64,000 nt of DNA from contig CALNVZ010002974.1 in assembly GCA_940671915.1 (NCBI GenBank), positions 38,328,900 through 38,392,899 on the forward strand, written 5' to 3'. The position numbers and the translations under genes were made by a program. Shown one piece after another: positions 11,061 to 21,089 of this stretch (positions within the stretch are counted from its first letter, which is position 1; every line of letters begins with the position of its first letter). Source of the stretch: Paracentrotus lividus. Its lineage: Eukaryota > Echinodermata > Echinoidea > Camarodonta > Echinidae. The notes under the pieces were generated by a model. That model searched no databases, was not told the DNA's origin, and was given only the letters and a program-made list of their open reading frames with translations.

Positions 11061-13017
11061 CAGTTGAACATTTTACTTTATTGAGCTTAAACATACAAAT
11101 ATTTGTCAAGGTCTGAACTAGGGGTTATAGCAATGAGATGTGTTCAGTTACAACCTGCTCCAGATGAGACGTTGAACTTCAGCAATTAAAATCCACTTGA
11201 ACTTTCAATATATAGGGTGCACCTTCGCTCCAGAAGGATCTGTGTGGTTCGATTTTTCAGCTGTCACTGAAATAGATGCTTTCAGTAAATAGTAACTCTA
11301 GAAGTAGAAGAAACTAGATATATTTTCATAGCCACATGAAAGGGTGCCTGTTCTTATTCCCTAATGTTCCTATGACAGTTGCGAGAATAACATTGTACCT
11401 CTGCTAAAAATATCTCACCATTTTACAAGAATTCATACTGGAATCCACTTAAAATGTATATTCACACTTTCTACAAGTTGCAAATAATAGATTTTTTTTC
11501 TGCATTAACATGCAATATTTTTAATTGATATATGCTGCAAGACGTGATCGAAATTATCATTTCGTTGAACTGCAATTATTTAAGTATGACATAAATGATG
11601 ATATATTCATATTTTCAATATGATAAAAGTGTTGGGTGTTTTGTCTACAACCATTTTCCATTTTTCTTAGGTAATAATCCACAGCGCATAAATAACCATC
11701 AACCAAACATTATTGCATTTTAAAATTATGATTTTTTTTTTTTTTAAAGCTGGACTTTTAGGTGTGATCATTTATTGTGGAATGTTTCCATACAAGCTCC
11801 ATATTTTGTCACATTTATGTTCCACTATTTACATAACTCTCCATTCTCTCTCGTTGCACGCTCTTTAATGAAAGCTTAATGTATCATGATATATGAGTCA
11901 TGGTCTTTTCTAGTTTAATTGCATCTGAAAGCAAGTGATACCGAATGGTAAACGAGAGAAGACATGAGCAATAACCCTATGTCACCACCCATAAAGTTTT
12001 ATGTCACTCTTTCCGTCTCCATCTCCCCTTCAAGCTGTCTTCATGTAACCATCTCTTTGTTTCATTAGGTCTTTACATTTCTCACATTAAACACGATATT
12101 AATGTCTACTCCGAGATCTTCCAAATATTGAATTTGAAGGGATCTTGTTAGTTTATAGTTTGTATAATTTTTGTTTTGCTGGTAATCCCTGTTTGTCTGT
12201 TTGGGTTATGTCTCCTATCTATTTCAAGGCACCTGCATTATGTTTTGAGGTTTTATTTCTGCGACAGTCTCTTTCTTTCTCCTGCCATCGCCACCCCTCA
12301 TTCCCCAGACATACCCATTTCTTTTTCTCCCACATATTGCTATTTCTCTCTGACCCTCTCATATTTTATTGTAATTGTTTGCTCATGTTTTTTTTTATAA
12401 GAATGATTCCCGAATAATGAAGTGCGCTAACAGATAAACATAACATATTGTTAGATATATTAAGTACACGTAACTACATGACGTATATAAAATAACACAT
12501 GTGCACATTCTGAATAGAAAACACTGAAAAACTTATATAAAAACATTTTCAAAAGCTATTTTGGGTTTTCAAGGGGAAACTTAATACATTCACAGTTTAT
12601 ATTCTGTTAATAGAATATTGTTATTTTCAGACTTCTTTGCTCGCCCTGTCCATCTCTCTCTCTCTCCCTCCCTCTCTCTTTGTCTCGTTCTCCCACTCCA
12701 CCACTCCTTACCATTTCATATACTGGTTCTCATTGTCGATTCATATTTCCTGCTATGCACCTGCTATAGTATTCATAAAGAGTGCATGTTATCTATTCTG
12801 AGAGATACATGTTGTGATCAAATAAATTCACATGATCATATTGGCAGGTATGTAGGATCGGCTTTTGGGTAACATATCTCAAAAGTACACCAATCTTGTG
12901 ACTTCAAAAAGATACATTGTCACTAATATGTAGACATGTCATCTTACAAAATCATGGCTATTTCTATAAAGAACGAGATGATACAAAAATATTCGGAAAC
13001 TATGTATTGTCTGTTGT
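11061..13017. other. Gene-free AT-rich DNA
   Basis: No gene, RNA or clear element ends. A T-rich run lies near 11732-11745 and a CT microsatellite at about 12652-12684. Overlapping frames at 12145-12417 and 12618-12872 are translations of pyrimidine-rich simple sequence. Confidence 0.6.
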
Positions 13018-13162
13018 GGACCATAAGGGCGTTAATGCATCTTAAAGATGTTCCGTTGAGAACCAGAAGGGCGCTATTGCTTTACAAAGTCAATGGTATT
13101 AGCGCCCTTCTGGTTCTCAACAGAACATCTTTGATCTGTAATAGTGCCCTTCTGGTTCTCAG
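13018..13162. repeat. 145-nt hairpin built from four GAACCAGAAGGGCGCTA boxes
   Basis: The inner arms 13044-13078 and 13098-13132 pair almost perfectly over about 34 bp (AAAGATGTTC ... GAGAACCAGAAGGGCGCTAT against its complement), with a loop of about 19 nt. The stem continues less perfectly outward: GACCATAAGGGCGTTA on the left pairs with AATAGTGCCCTTCTGGTTC on the right. Each arm thus holds two copies of the same box. The inner hairpin has the size of an animal microRNA precursor, but the internal box repetition fits a small foldback repeat better. Confidence 0.8.
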
Positions 13163-13297
13163 CCAACGATATGGCGTAAATATTCATATTATGAATGACA
13201 GCGCCGTAAAAACCAAAAACAACAACTAGATATACTGTAAATGTTTATTTTTATTATTATTTTTTTTTATATATAAGAGATCATTTTGATATCAAAC

Positions 13298-13467
13298 CAG
13301 GGTGATGTTTCACTAAGTTATTCATAAAGTTACGAATGACTTTATGAACGAGTGGAACACATTCTTGGGTGTTATACTAATCACATTCTCAATTTTGTAG
13401 CCCAAGAAGTCATCACCAGTCTTTCGTAAGGTTGCTCGGAAATTACGACTCGGTGAAACACCGCCCC
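13298..13467. mobile_element. MITE-like repeat with GTGTTTCAC ends
   Basis: The left end CAGGGTGATGTTTCACTAAG and right end CTCGGTGAAACACCGCCCC are inverted relatives of one another (about 15 of 19 pairing positions). Between them are ATTCATAAAGTTACGAATGA and matching TTCGTAAGGTTGCTCGG remnants. It resembles, in its GTTTCA-containing ends, the elements at 31.0 and 38.8 kb. It is old and non-coding; no target duplication was resolved. Confidence 0.6.
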
Positions 13468-14808
13468 GCTTAGTTAGCTTTATTGAGCATGTTGATTATA
13501 TATTTATTATACAATGAATTAATTTAATTTTTTTGAAATTTCACACTCTCATTTCAGATAAAGTTTAAAGAAATAACTACAATACCAATTTGCAATTCAT
13601 GAAAGCACTCATATCTAGCTGTGAGTTATGCACAGGATATAAGAAGGGGCAAATCAATAAATTCTATTTCTACTTCCAAAACACCAGGTGCACTGAAAAG
13701 GGGTGATTTGTTAAGTATTTAATGAAATGTGGCAACTCACTTTTAAATATATTTTCAGGTACACAAAGTACATATTTTGTTTCTTCTCTGCCAGAAAAGT
13801 GCAAGAATACTTGGGTATGATTTAAGTTGAATGAATCGGTATCTTAGGAGCATGAAACATGCGAAAGGAAAAGGAAATAAGACAAGTTAAAATGGACAAA
13901 CAGGAAAAAGGAGTTCAATAAATAAATACATAAAAATAATAGTTTCATATCTTGGGTAGATAGGTCAGGGAGGGGGGGGGCAGCAAAAGACCCAGTCAAA
14001 GAATGGTTGACAAGTGTAACTTTATATTGTACTCCATACCACCCTGCATGGGAGGGGAGGAATGACATGACAGGAAAACATAATACAGAGATTTACGTAT
14101 GGCGATTAATATTTGTCCCCCTTTTTTGGGGGGTGTCACATTTATGTATTAAAAGTTGTAATTTTTAAAAGTAGATATGAAATGGTAGCTTCCCATTTAA
14201 AGCCTTGACATTATGAACTTTCTGATTTTTCAAAAATATTCATCTTGAAGTCATAAATGGAAAAAAAAAATATTTCACAAAACAGGAAGCCTCTTGTATA
14301 CTATAAGTTCTAAATGTCTTGCTAATAATGACTTCTCAATAAGTAACTCTTATTTTATTATTATTTTGAGAAATATCTAAGAATATCTATTTTATTTATT
14401 AAGGTAAGATTTGCAGGTGTTGTGTGGAATAAATCTCTTCATCTTTAAAAGCTTGATCACACATAGTCTGCCGAGTCCCATAGTAAATGTAACTGCAATA
14501 GTTATTGCTCAATTAGCCTTGAGGTCTTTAGAGTCTTCTATAATCAGATATGCTTATTTGAAATGTAGTTTCACAATTCATTTTTGAAATATTACTTGAA
14601 AAGTTAATTTCTCATGACATATATCTTTCATGGAATTTATCAAACTGCTAGGCAATCAGAAAATAATGAAATAGTGTAGTATTCTATATATTTTTAGACA
14701 ATTGACAAAGTCTTGTGGTGTAATGGTCATTAAAAATCCAGAGATTTCCTTTTTTTGGCTGCTTGAATAACCTTTGTGTAATGGTCCTTCATACTGGTAT
14801 TTCTGATT
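13468..14808. other. Gene-free AT-rich DNA
   Basis: No gene or RNA is supported. A G9 run is at about 13972-13980 and G6 near 14128. The rest is unremarkable up to the target duplication of the nested element pair. Confidence 0.6.
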
Positions 14809-16055
14809 GTGATTTGGGCTTATGCTAAAGTGTCGCGTTGTGGCGCGGCGCGGCGCGTTAAAAAGTGGAAATAATCGACGAAATAAAAATAAGTTGTCGG
14901 TTTATAAAAGCGTCCTTACAAAAAGGAAAGATTCAGAATTGTTTGGCAGTTTGTGTTGGTGTGGCGGTCTGTGTGTGGTGTGGTGTGTGTGTGTTTGTGT
15001 ATGTCAAAAATTGTGTGACTAATAGTTAAACGATGAAAGTTCGGTCGATCTGTTACGGGGCTATCGGCAGCTATGACATCAGGCAGCATAGTAATCGCCG
15101 ATGTCTAGTCCTGGTCTCTGGTCCCTGGTCCACTGTTCCATTGTTTAAATTTGGCGAATTTCAATGAAATTATTCATGAAAGTATAAAGGCAGTATATAG
15201 CTATGTAAGGGTCACGGCTCTATATGTCAAAATAAGAAATTCTAAACTTTTTACCATTATTTTGCTAGTAAATTATACAACAATTTTTTTGGGTCCAGAT
15301 TCGAGTCCAGCATGGCATTAATTTCTTTCCGCAAAAAATTCATCCATATTGTCTGCACTCGATCCAGGTACAGGTGAGGTAACTACTGGAATTGTTTATG
15401 CATCCTTATTGGCAACATATTATATACATATGATTTCCGCGTTAATTTGCTATTTTAAAAACTATTTGACACTTAATTTGGACAATTGAGTCCAATTTGA
15501 TAAATAATTGAAATGATGTAGAAGTAGAAGGAAATTCTATATGCTGGCAATTTGAGGAGGAGAAGATATAGTTTGATCTAAAAACACAGTTCTGTCCCGA
15601 ATTGAGCCAATTGGCAAGGAATAAGGGAATACTGGTGCTAATTGTTGTTTCACGAAATTCCCGAAATGCATTTCAGAACATTTTGCAGTACATATCACAC
15701 ACAACAAACTACATCACTATTACAGCACACATGAATTCCCCACAACATCCGACAACTCGGGGACAACCTACATCGGACACACACACACACACATGCACAT
15801 TACTTTGGGTTGCCCACACAAGGGTCTTTAAGGTTAAAGTCTCGAGTCTGAAAAAAGTGATAATCATTTCCAAAAATTTCACAAACATCGATCCAGAATC
15901 TTTTCCTTTTTTCGTAGGACGCTTTAAAGACACCTTATTTTTTTCCGTCGATTATTTCCACTTTTCAGCGCGCCGCGCCGCGCCACAACGCTACACTTTA
16001 GCCAACGAACGTAGAGGGCGTCAACAGCTTCGCGTGTTGCTCTAAGGAAGGCCAA

Positions 16056-16094
16056 CTCCGCTCTATTTTTGTGACCAAGAAAAAAATAGAGCGG
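16056..16094. repeat. Hairpin CCGCTCTATTTTT / AAAAATAGAGCGG
   Basis: CCGCTCTATTTTT at 16056-16069 is followed about 10 nt later by AAAAAAATAGAGCGG (to 16093), giving a 13-bp perfect stem directly inside the left terminal repeat of the inner element. The same AAAAAAATAGAGCGG string recurs in direct orientation at 17525-17539, near the other side. It may be the end of a further repeat or a subterminal motif. Confidence 0.75.
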
Positions 16095-16439
16095 TCGTTT
16101 TCGATGTTTGTAGATTTGACAAAGGACAAGAAATACAGATTTTTTTTAATTCATGTATGTATCAAAAAATATATATTGAACTCAAAATATAAAATTTTTA
16201 TTTTGTTGATACTATAAAATATTTTTTAGGTAAAAAATATCTAAAATTTAGAAACATTTTTTATTTTGTATATAACAAAAATAAAGTTATTGGCGAGGTT
16301 GACAACTTTCAAAGGAAATATTTCGCTGTGAAACTGCAAGTTACACTTTATCGTCTGCTATGCTGGCTGTTGAAGAGTTGGGATAAGGAGTAACGTTAAA
16401 ACTGCAGGAATATGAAGGTCAGATTCTTGTTTTTTTTTA

Positions 16440-17130
16440 CCGAGAAATAGATACGTGAAGGTTTTTGTCGAACGCTTAGATCTTACGTTATCGTTAGACC
16501 TAGATTTCTAGTAAAAACAGAGTAAAGTAGGTAACGGTACTGATCGACATTCCCGGTATATAGACGTTAGGCCTAAGTAATGTTACGCAGCCGGCTACGC
16601 CGGGCGACAAGTAATCTGACATAGACCCTAGCTAGCCTAGGCCTAACAACATGTCTGTTAAAAGTTTAAAATGTCAATGTCAATGGATTTAGATCTTTTA
16701 ACGTTACTTAGATCTAACAGTTAGATCTAGATCTACTTCTTATTAGATTTATTTATTTATTTATTTCTGATGACTGGGGGCATCAATTAATTCCTTGGGA
16801 GTCGGGGCATCATCACCTCTTTCCCGGAAAAACAAGTCAAGTCTTTAAAAAAAAATTAAAAAAAGTTAGGCCTTAGTTAGGGTGCCTAGTTGGCGTCTCT
16901 TCTCGAGGGTTTAGTTGAAAAGCAGAACCTAAATTTTAAAGCAGAACAACTTCTCTAACGAAGTAAAATTCGACAGAGTCAACTTCAAGTTAAACTTAAC
17001 GTTAACGTTAGATCTAACTTTACTAGTCTTACTCTATCAATACTCGTAGCGTTTAGATCTAAAATTCTAACGACAACGTTAGACCCTTAACTAAGTTAAG
17101 TTAGGCCTAACGTTAGAATCTACTCTGTTT
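16440..17130. other. Tract rich in TAACGTTA, AGATCTA and TAGGCCTA palindromes
   Basis: Within the inner element, short palindromic words are repeated at unusual density: AACGTTA/TAACGTT, TAGATCTA/AGATCTAGATCTA and TAGGCCTA appear many times (for example 16725-16736, 16995-17015, 17098-17118). A TTTA tetranucleotide run lies at 16746-16767. Spacing is irregular. No coding frame crosses it. Confidence 0.6.
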
Positions 17131-17269
17131 ACGAAGCTGACAATATAATCCAGGGCCTTGGCCTCATTTTTAATGATCTGACGATATAGGAGGCTTCCTT
17201 GGAGTTTCTTAGGTCAAAGGCAGGCTATAGCCCCGGGCCCCGCTAGGCTAGGAAATTCAGCTCAATAGA

Positions 17270-17520
17270 CCCAAGCCAGGTGATCACGCTAGTGTCGCCG
17301 TGCGCCGTGGGCAGGGTTGGCAAGGAGGGGCCGCGCGGCGGGTTATCTGCGGCAGCAGCTCAGCTGCTCGAGCCGTGATCAGATAGGCCTACATGCACTT
17401 CACCTGCGCCGGGGGCTTAGGCGCAAGGGCTGTTGGCGCTGCGCTGGCTATGCAAGCTAGTAGCTGCGCGTCAGCGCAGCGCTCATGCACACACGTGTGT
17501 ATGCGGCTCAGCTCAGGCTC
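17270..17520. other. GC- and CpG-rich island inside the inner element
   Basis: This stretch is far richer in C, G and CpG than the surroundings (GCCGTGCGCCGTGGGC, GGCCGCGCGGCGGG, GCTGCGCGTCAGCGCAGCGC). It lies wholly within a transposon, so it is not good evidence for a host promoter. It could be the element's own promoter region or simply its base composition. Confidence 0.5.
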
Positions 17521-17962
17521 AGCCAAAAAAATAGAGCGGTGTGTGACCATCCCGACATGCTTTGCGAGCGGCCCAAAATCGTCTTGTCAAAAATCACATG
17601 AATGTAGCCGCCTGGTACAATCGCTGATAACAATAATCATTAACATGATAAAGATTATAGATTTTAAAAGTTAAATTTGCAGGTTGTGCAATATTGATTT
17701 ATGTTAACCTTATTTATTTCTAACAATAAATATTTTTTAAACATCTTAATCTTACTTAAAATGGTCATAATCTTTCATTTTGTTTTAATGATCGCTAACT
17801 ATCCATCGTAGTGTTGAATCGATGTGTGATTTCGTTGGCATGCCTACTTAAATGTGCGCATATCTCAGCTGCATGCGCGTATGCAGTTGGCCTTCCTTAG
17901 AGCAACTGGCGAAGCTGTTGACGCCCTCTACGTTCGTTGACTTTAGCATAAGCCATGATTTG

Positions 17963-18616
17963 TATTATAATGAGTTCTGCCTTTGGGAAAGCATTGTCTG
18001 GTACAAGGGCTTGTGGGGATGACTTCATAGATTGATCAGAAGATTGAAGAATTGTCTTCGCCGTGAAGTGTTTGTCTAAGAGTCATTGAGTCAGCTCTAA
18101 TTTTGTCTGTTGGAGCTAAGAAAGATGTAAGTGACATGACTTTAGGAGAGTAAATGTCTTTCGCTTTACCAACTATGAATCGATGAGATTTCTTTTTGAA
18201 GAGTTTCACTCAAAAAGGGACTAAATCAACTTTTGATTAAAGTTGCATTGTTAATATCAGACCATCTGTGTAAATGCAAGTGCACTCTAAGCGAATTGGG
18301 TTAATTTTGTATTGTTTTTATGTTTAAAACTCAACCCACACATATAGTGGTTTAGATGAATTGCATCCCAACCTTTCAAAGCAATTTTAGAGACGAGTGG
18401 TCTTCCATTTCAATCTCATTTCCAGATAAATAATTTCACTTTAATTTTAAGAGCAACCATACATCATATTTTAAAATACAATATTCATAGATGCCTGCAC
18501 TCGTTAGGAATGAAGTGCCTTTCTCTCTCGTTGAACAACAAAAGTTTATTTAATGCATTTTTAATGATACTGTTATCATTATGAATTTTAAATGATAACT
18601 TCTACTTCATGACTCA
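17963..18616. other. Gene-free AT-rich DNA
   Basis: No gene, RNA or element ends are visible between the nested element pair and the duplicated segment at 18.6 kb. Confidence 0.6.
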
Positions 18617-18905
18617 GAGCGGGTGAGAGTTCAGCTTTTAGCTGATTTGGCTTTTTCAGGTTTTGATTTAGCTTAATTTCAGTTTATTTTAGCTTTCCTC
18701 TATTGTAAAAAGTATGGAGCACTTGTAATTGCAGCTTTTTCAACTTCTTCAGCTCTTTTTTATTTGTGATAACTCACACTCCCAATGATTTTACATAGAT
18801 TGAATGCTCTTTAGCTCTGATAACTTGAATATACTTGAGTCTGTGATTCAATCTCCATCGTGACCCTTCGTGGTGCTTGATATGTCGTCATGGGAGATGT
18901 ATTCT
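18617..18905. repeat. Old segmental duplication, copy 1, with GGGTGTGAG MITE
   Basis: The order GGGTGAGAGTTCAGCTTTTA, GCTGATTT, TTCAGGTTTTGATTT, AAAGTATGGAGC, AGCTTTTTCAACTTCTTCAGCT, CTCACACTCCC, GATTTTACATAGATT, CTTTAGCTCTG, ATATACTTGAGTCT, GTCGTCATGGGAGATGTATTC is repeated about 530 bp downstream at 19149-19420. The first part has ends GGGTGAGAG / CTCACACTCCC typical of a small inverted-repeat element. The flanking sequence is shared too, so the whole segment, not only the MITE, was duplicated. Confidence 0.75.
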
Positions 18906-19148
18906 AAGGACCCAAATCATTATTATTCCACAAGGTAGAAGAGATGACTTAGATGGATGTGTGGATGACTAAAAAATGTTTTTTTATTTTTTTCTGTTTT
19001 GTTTTTGTTTTTTTATCTGGGAACCAATGCCCTTTTTCTCAGAATTTTACAAAAGTTGATGTAATACCTTTTAAAACAAAACTCTTTATGTCATGAACTT
19101 CATCTGCTTGAGGACGAAGGATGCTATTCTTAACTATTATCAAAATTA

Positions 19149-19420
19149 GGGGTGTGAAATTCAGCTTTTAGCTATTTCAGTGTTTTTTGGTTTTGATTTT
19201 TCCTAAGTTTCCTCAGTACAAAAGTATGGGAGCTCTTGCAACTTTAGCTCTTTCAGCTTTTTTGTTATTGCACTCTCACACCCCGATGACTTTACATAGA
19301 TTAAATACTCTTTAGCTCTGCATAACATACATATACTTGAGTCTCTGATTCGTCCATGGTGACCCCTTCATGTGCTGCTGATTGTCGTCCAGGAGATGTA
19401 TTCATGGACTACCATCATCT
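19149..19420. repeat. Old segmental duplication, copy 2, with GGGGTGTGA MITE
   Basis: This is the downstream partner of 18617-18905. GGGGTGTGAAATTCAGCTTT at the left faces CTCTCACACCCC at 19272-19283, a better preserved terminal inverted repeat than in copy 1. After it, TGACTTTACATAGATTAAA, CTTTAGCTCTG, ATATACTTGAGTCTCTGATTC and GTCGTCCAGGAGATGTATTC follow the same order as in copy 1. Many substitutions and indels separate the two copies. Confidence 0.75.
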
Positions 19421-21089
19421 TACTCTCCTTCAGACAGAGTCTCATAGAAATCAACATCAGTCTGTGATTCCACAATGTAGAAGAGTTGAATAAGTCAACA
19501 GACGGATGTGTAGAATAACTTAAAATGAAATTTAGAGTAAGATGTGAAAAGAATGGATAGATGTTATATGATGTTTTTGTTGATTGAAATAAGTTTAATG
19601 ATATGACTGGTATTCAAATAAGTTGTTCATTGAGGCTAAGTGAACAAAAAGGGGTGAATAGAAAGAGAGAAAGAAGATTAGGAAAAATACAATAATAAAT
19701 AATAGTTATATGCACAATGAGGAATATACACTCCTAATATTCAGGGTGTATTGGGAGAGCTGAATTTGACAATGAATTATAAATAAGTTAGTTCAGTTTA
19801 AAAGTTAATAACAAAAATTATTTTTTTAACTGTATTACTGTCATCTTATGTACCTTTTCTTTAATTATATTTTATTATTTGGGCTATTTTGGTCTTCCCC
19901 CTTTATAAATCCATGTCTAACTATTTCTGATCGTAACCACTTTTCATTATGAATAGAAATGAACAAAAGAATAGACCAAGAATAAAAGAGAATAAATGAT
20001 TGGCCACAAGTATGGAATGGAAAAAAAAATAAGTCCGAAAGTGGAATAGGGGGGGGGGGGGGTAAGAAAGCGAAGGAGGTTGGGCAGCACTATTGAACAC
20101 TTCAGCTCAATTCATAACCTCTCATATTGATTGCTGAAGAGTAGAAGGTGTCCAAAGAGATGCAAAAGGACCTTAACTCATATGCATTAACATACACCTA
20201 ACACCCCTCTCCACCTCAACACACCAAGGAGGGATGATCAAGTACAGAGCAAATGGAAAGAGCCCGGCCCTCTAGTCAAATTCAGATTTCTTCAAGCAGA
20301 TGATGAGAACGTGTGAAATTGGGAGGCACCGTGAAAGGGGGGCCATCGTCGGATGGACAGGAAACTATTAAAGAGATTGGCATTTTAAAGTCCAGCCATA
20401 TGTGATGAATGTTTGACATATTTTAGGTTTTGGGTGTAGAGGAATGATAGAATCATCTGCATGGGACCTATAAAACATAAACATTGCTAAAAAGATGTAA
20501 AAAGCAAAATATTTTTCTTAAATGGAATAAGCCGCTGCTATAATTCTACAGCTTTCTGTATGGCCCGTCATAAATAGGGATTAGCTGCACATCAACCATG
20601 TGACTACTAAAGATTATTTGTATATTTGTCGTATGGGGAGAATATGGCCGCAGTATCCTCGCCACAGAGCAAATGTGACTGAGGTATAACAAACACATTC
20701 CAACTTCATGCTCTCATTCATACCATATTTCTGTAAAAATTTCTCTAGTTCCTAAATAAGTCTCTGTAGTTCAAAGGGGAAGATAAAATGCTTGAATTTA
20801 GTTTACCAACTCGGTCTGCATTGTGACATATTTGTTTGGCCAGTTGAACTGGGGATTAGGGAATGGTTCCTGTCTCCATATTGCACTAAGCCACAAAAAT
20901 CTAGATTATTTCACATATTTTATGTGAATTAACTATTTCACAGATAGAAATGATGATGGTAATGATTCACATATCACATTCTATGTGATTAACAATACCA
21001 ATAAAATCATATTACTTGTATTCACAGCAAATACTATGTACCAGTTACATTATAAAAACAAAGAAAAACAAGAAAAAACACTAGGAGAT
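19421..21089. other. Gene-free AT-rich DNA with a G14 run
   Basis: No gene or RNA is supported. A G homopolymer of about 14 lies at 20049-20062. The stretch ends where the duplicated, error-rich segment starts; it is likely the end of a higher-quality contig. Confidence 0.6.

Larger units (their letters stand above)
16003..17939. mobile_element. Inner 1.94-kb element, 55-bp TIRs, perfect 8-bp TSD
   Basis: Left terminal repeat 16003-16057 (starts CAACGAACGTAGAGGGCGTC) matches the inverted right repeat 17885-17939 with two mismatches in 55 bp. It is bounded by identical ACTTTAGC on both sides (15995-16002 and 17940-17947). Removing the element and one copy restores the outer element's end exactly (ACTTTAGC + ATAAGCC). 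The 8-bp duplication and the CAACG terminus fit the hAT-type consensus (YARNG ends), so a non-autonomous hAT relative is likely. Internally there is a CCGCTCTATTTTT hairpin near the left end, a tract rich in short palindromes and a CpG-rich part. Its longest frame (93 codons, 17393-17674) has no transposase features. Confidence 0.9.
14817..17954. mobile_element. Outer foldback element (GGCTTATGCTAAAG TIRs), interrupted
   Basis: Ends are GGCTTATGCTAAAG (14817-14830) and CTTTAGCATAAGCC (17941-17954), flanked by GTGATTTG (14809-14816) and ATGATTTG (17955-17962), an 8-bp duplication with one mismatch. Its own sequence is 14817-16002 plus 17948-17954, about 1.19 kb; the rest is the inner element. 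The left arm (TAAAGTGT, GCGTTGTGGCGCGG, then AAAGTGGAAATAATCGACG) is repeated inverted at 15889-16002. Farther in, a GT-rich tract (14966-15003) faces a CA tract (15776-15792), so the arms probably extend to about 190-230 bp. No transposase frame is seen: non-autonomous. Confidence 0.88.

Noticed and set aside
11221-11265. Possible tRNA-like TTCGA motif (GGTTCGATTTTTC)
   Set aside because: No matching acceptor stem, anticodon arm or A box at a suitable distance.
15602-16045. 147-codon plus-strand frame
   Set aside because: It crosses the right arm of the outer foldback element and the junction with the inner element, a boundary created by insertion, so it cannot be an ancestral gene.
17270-17520. 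Host gene CpG-island promoter
   Set aside because: It lies completely inside a transposable element with defined ends; no downstream exon is seen.
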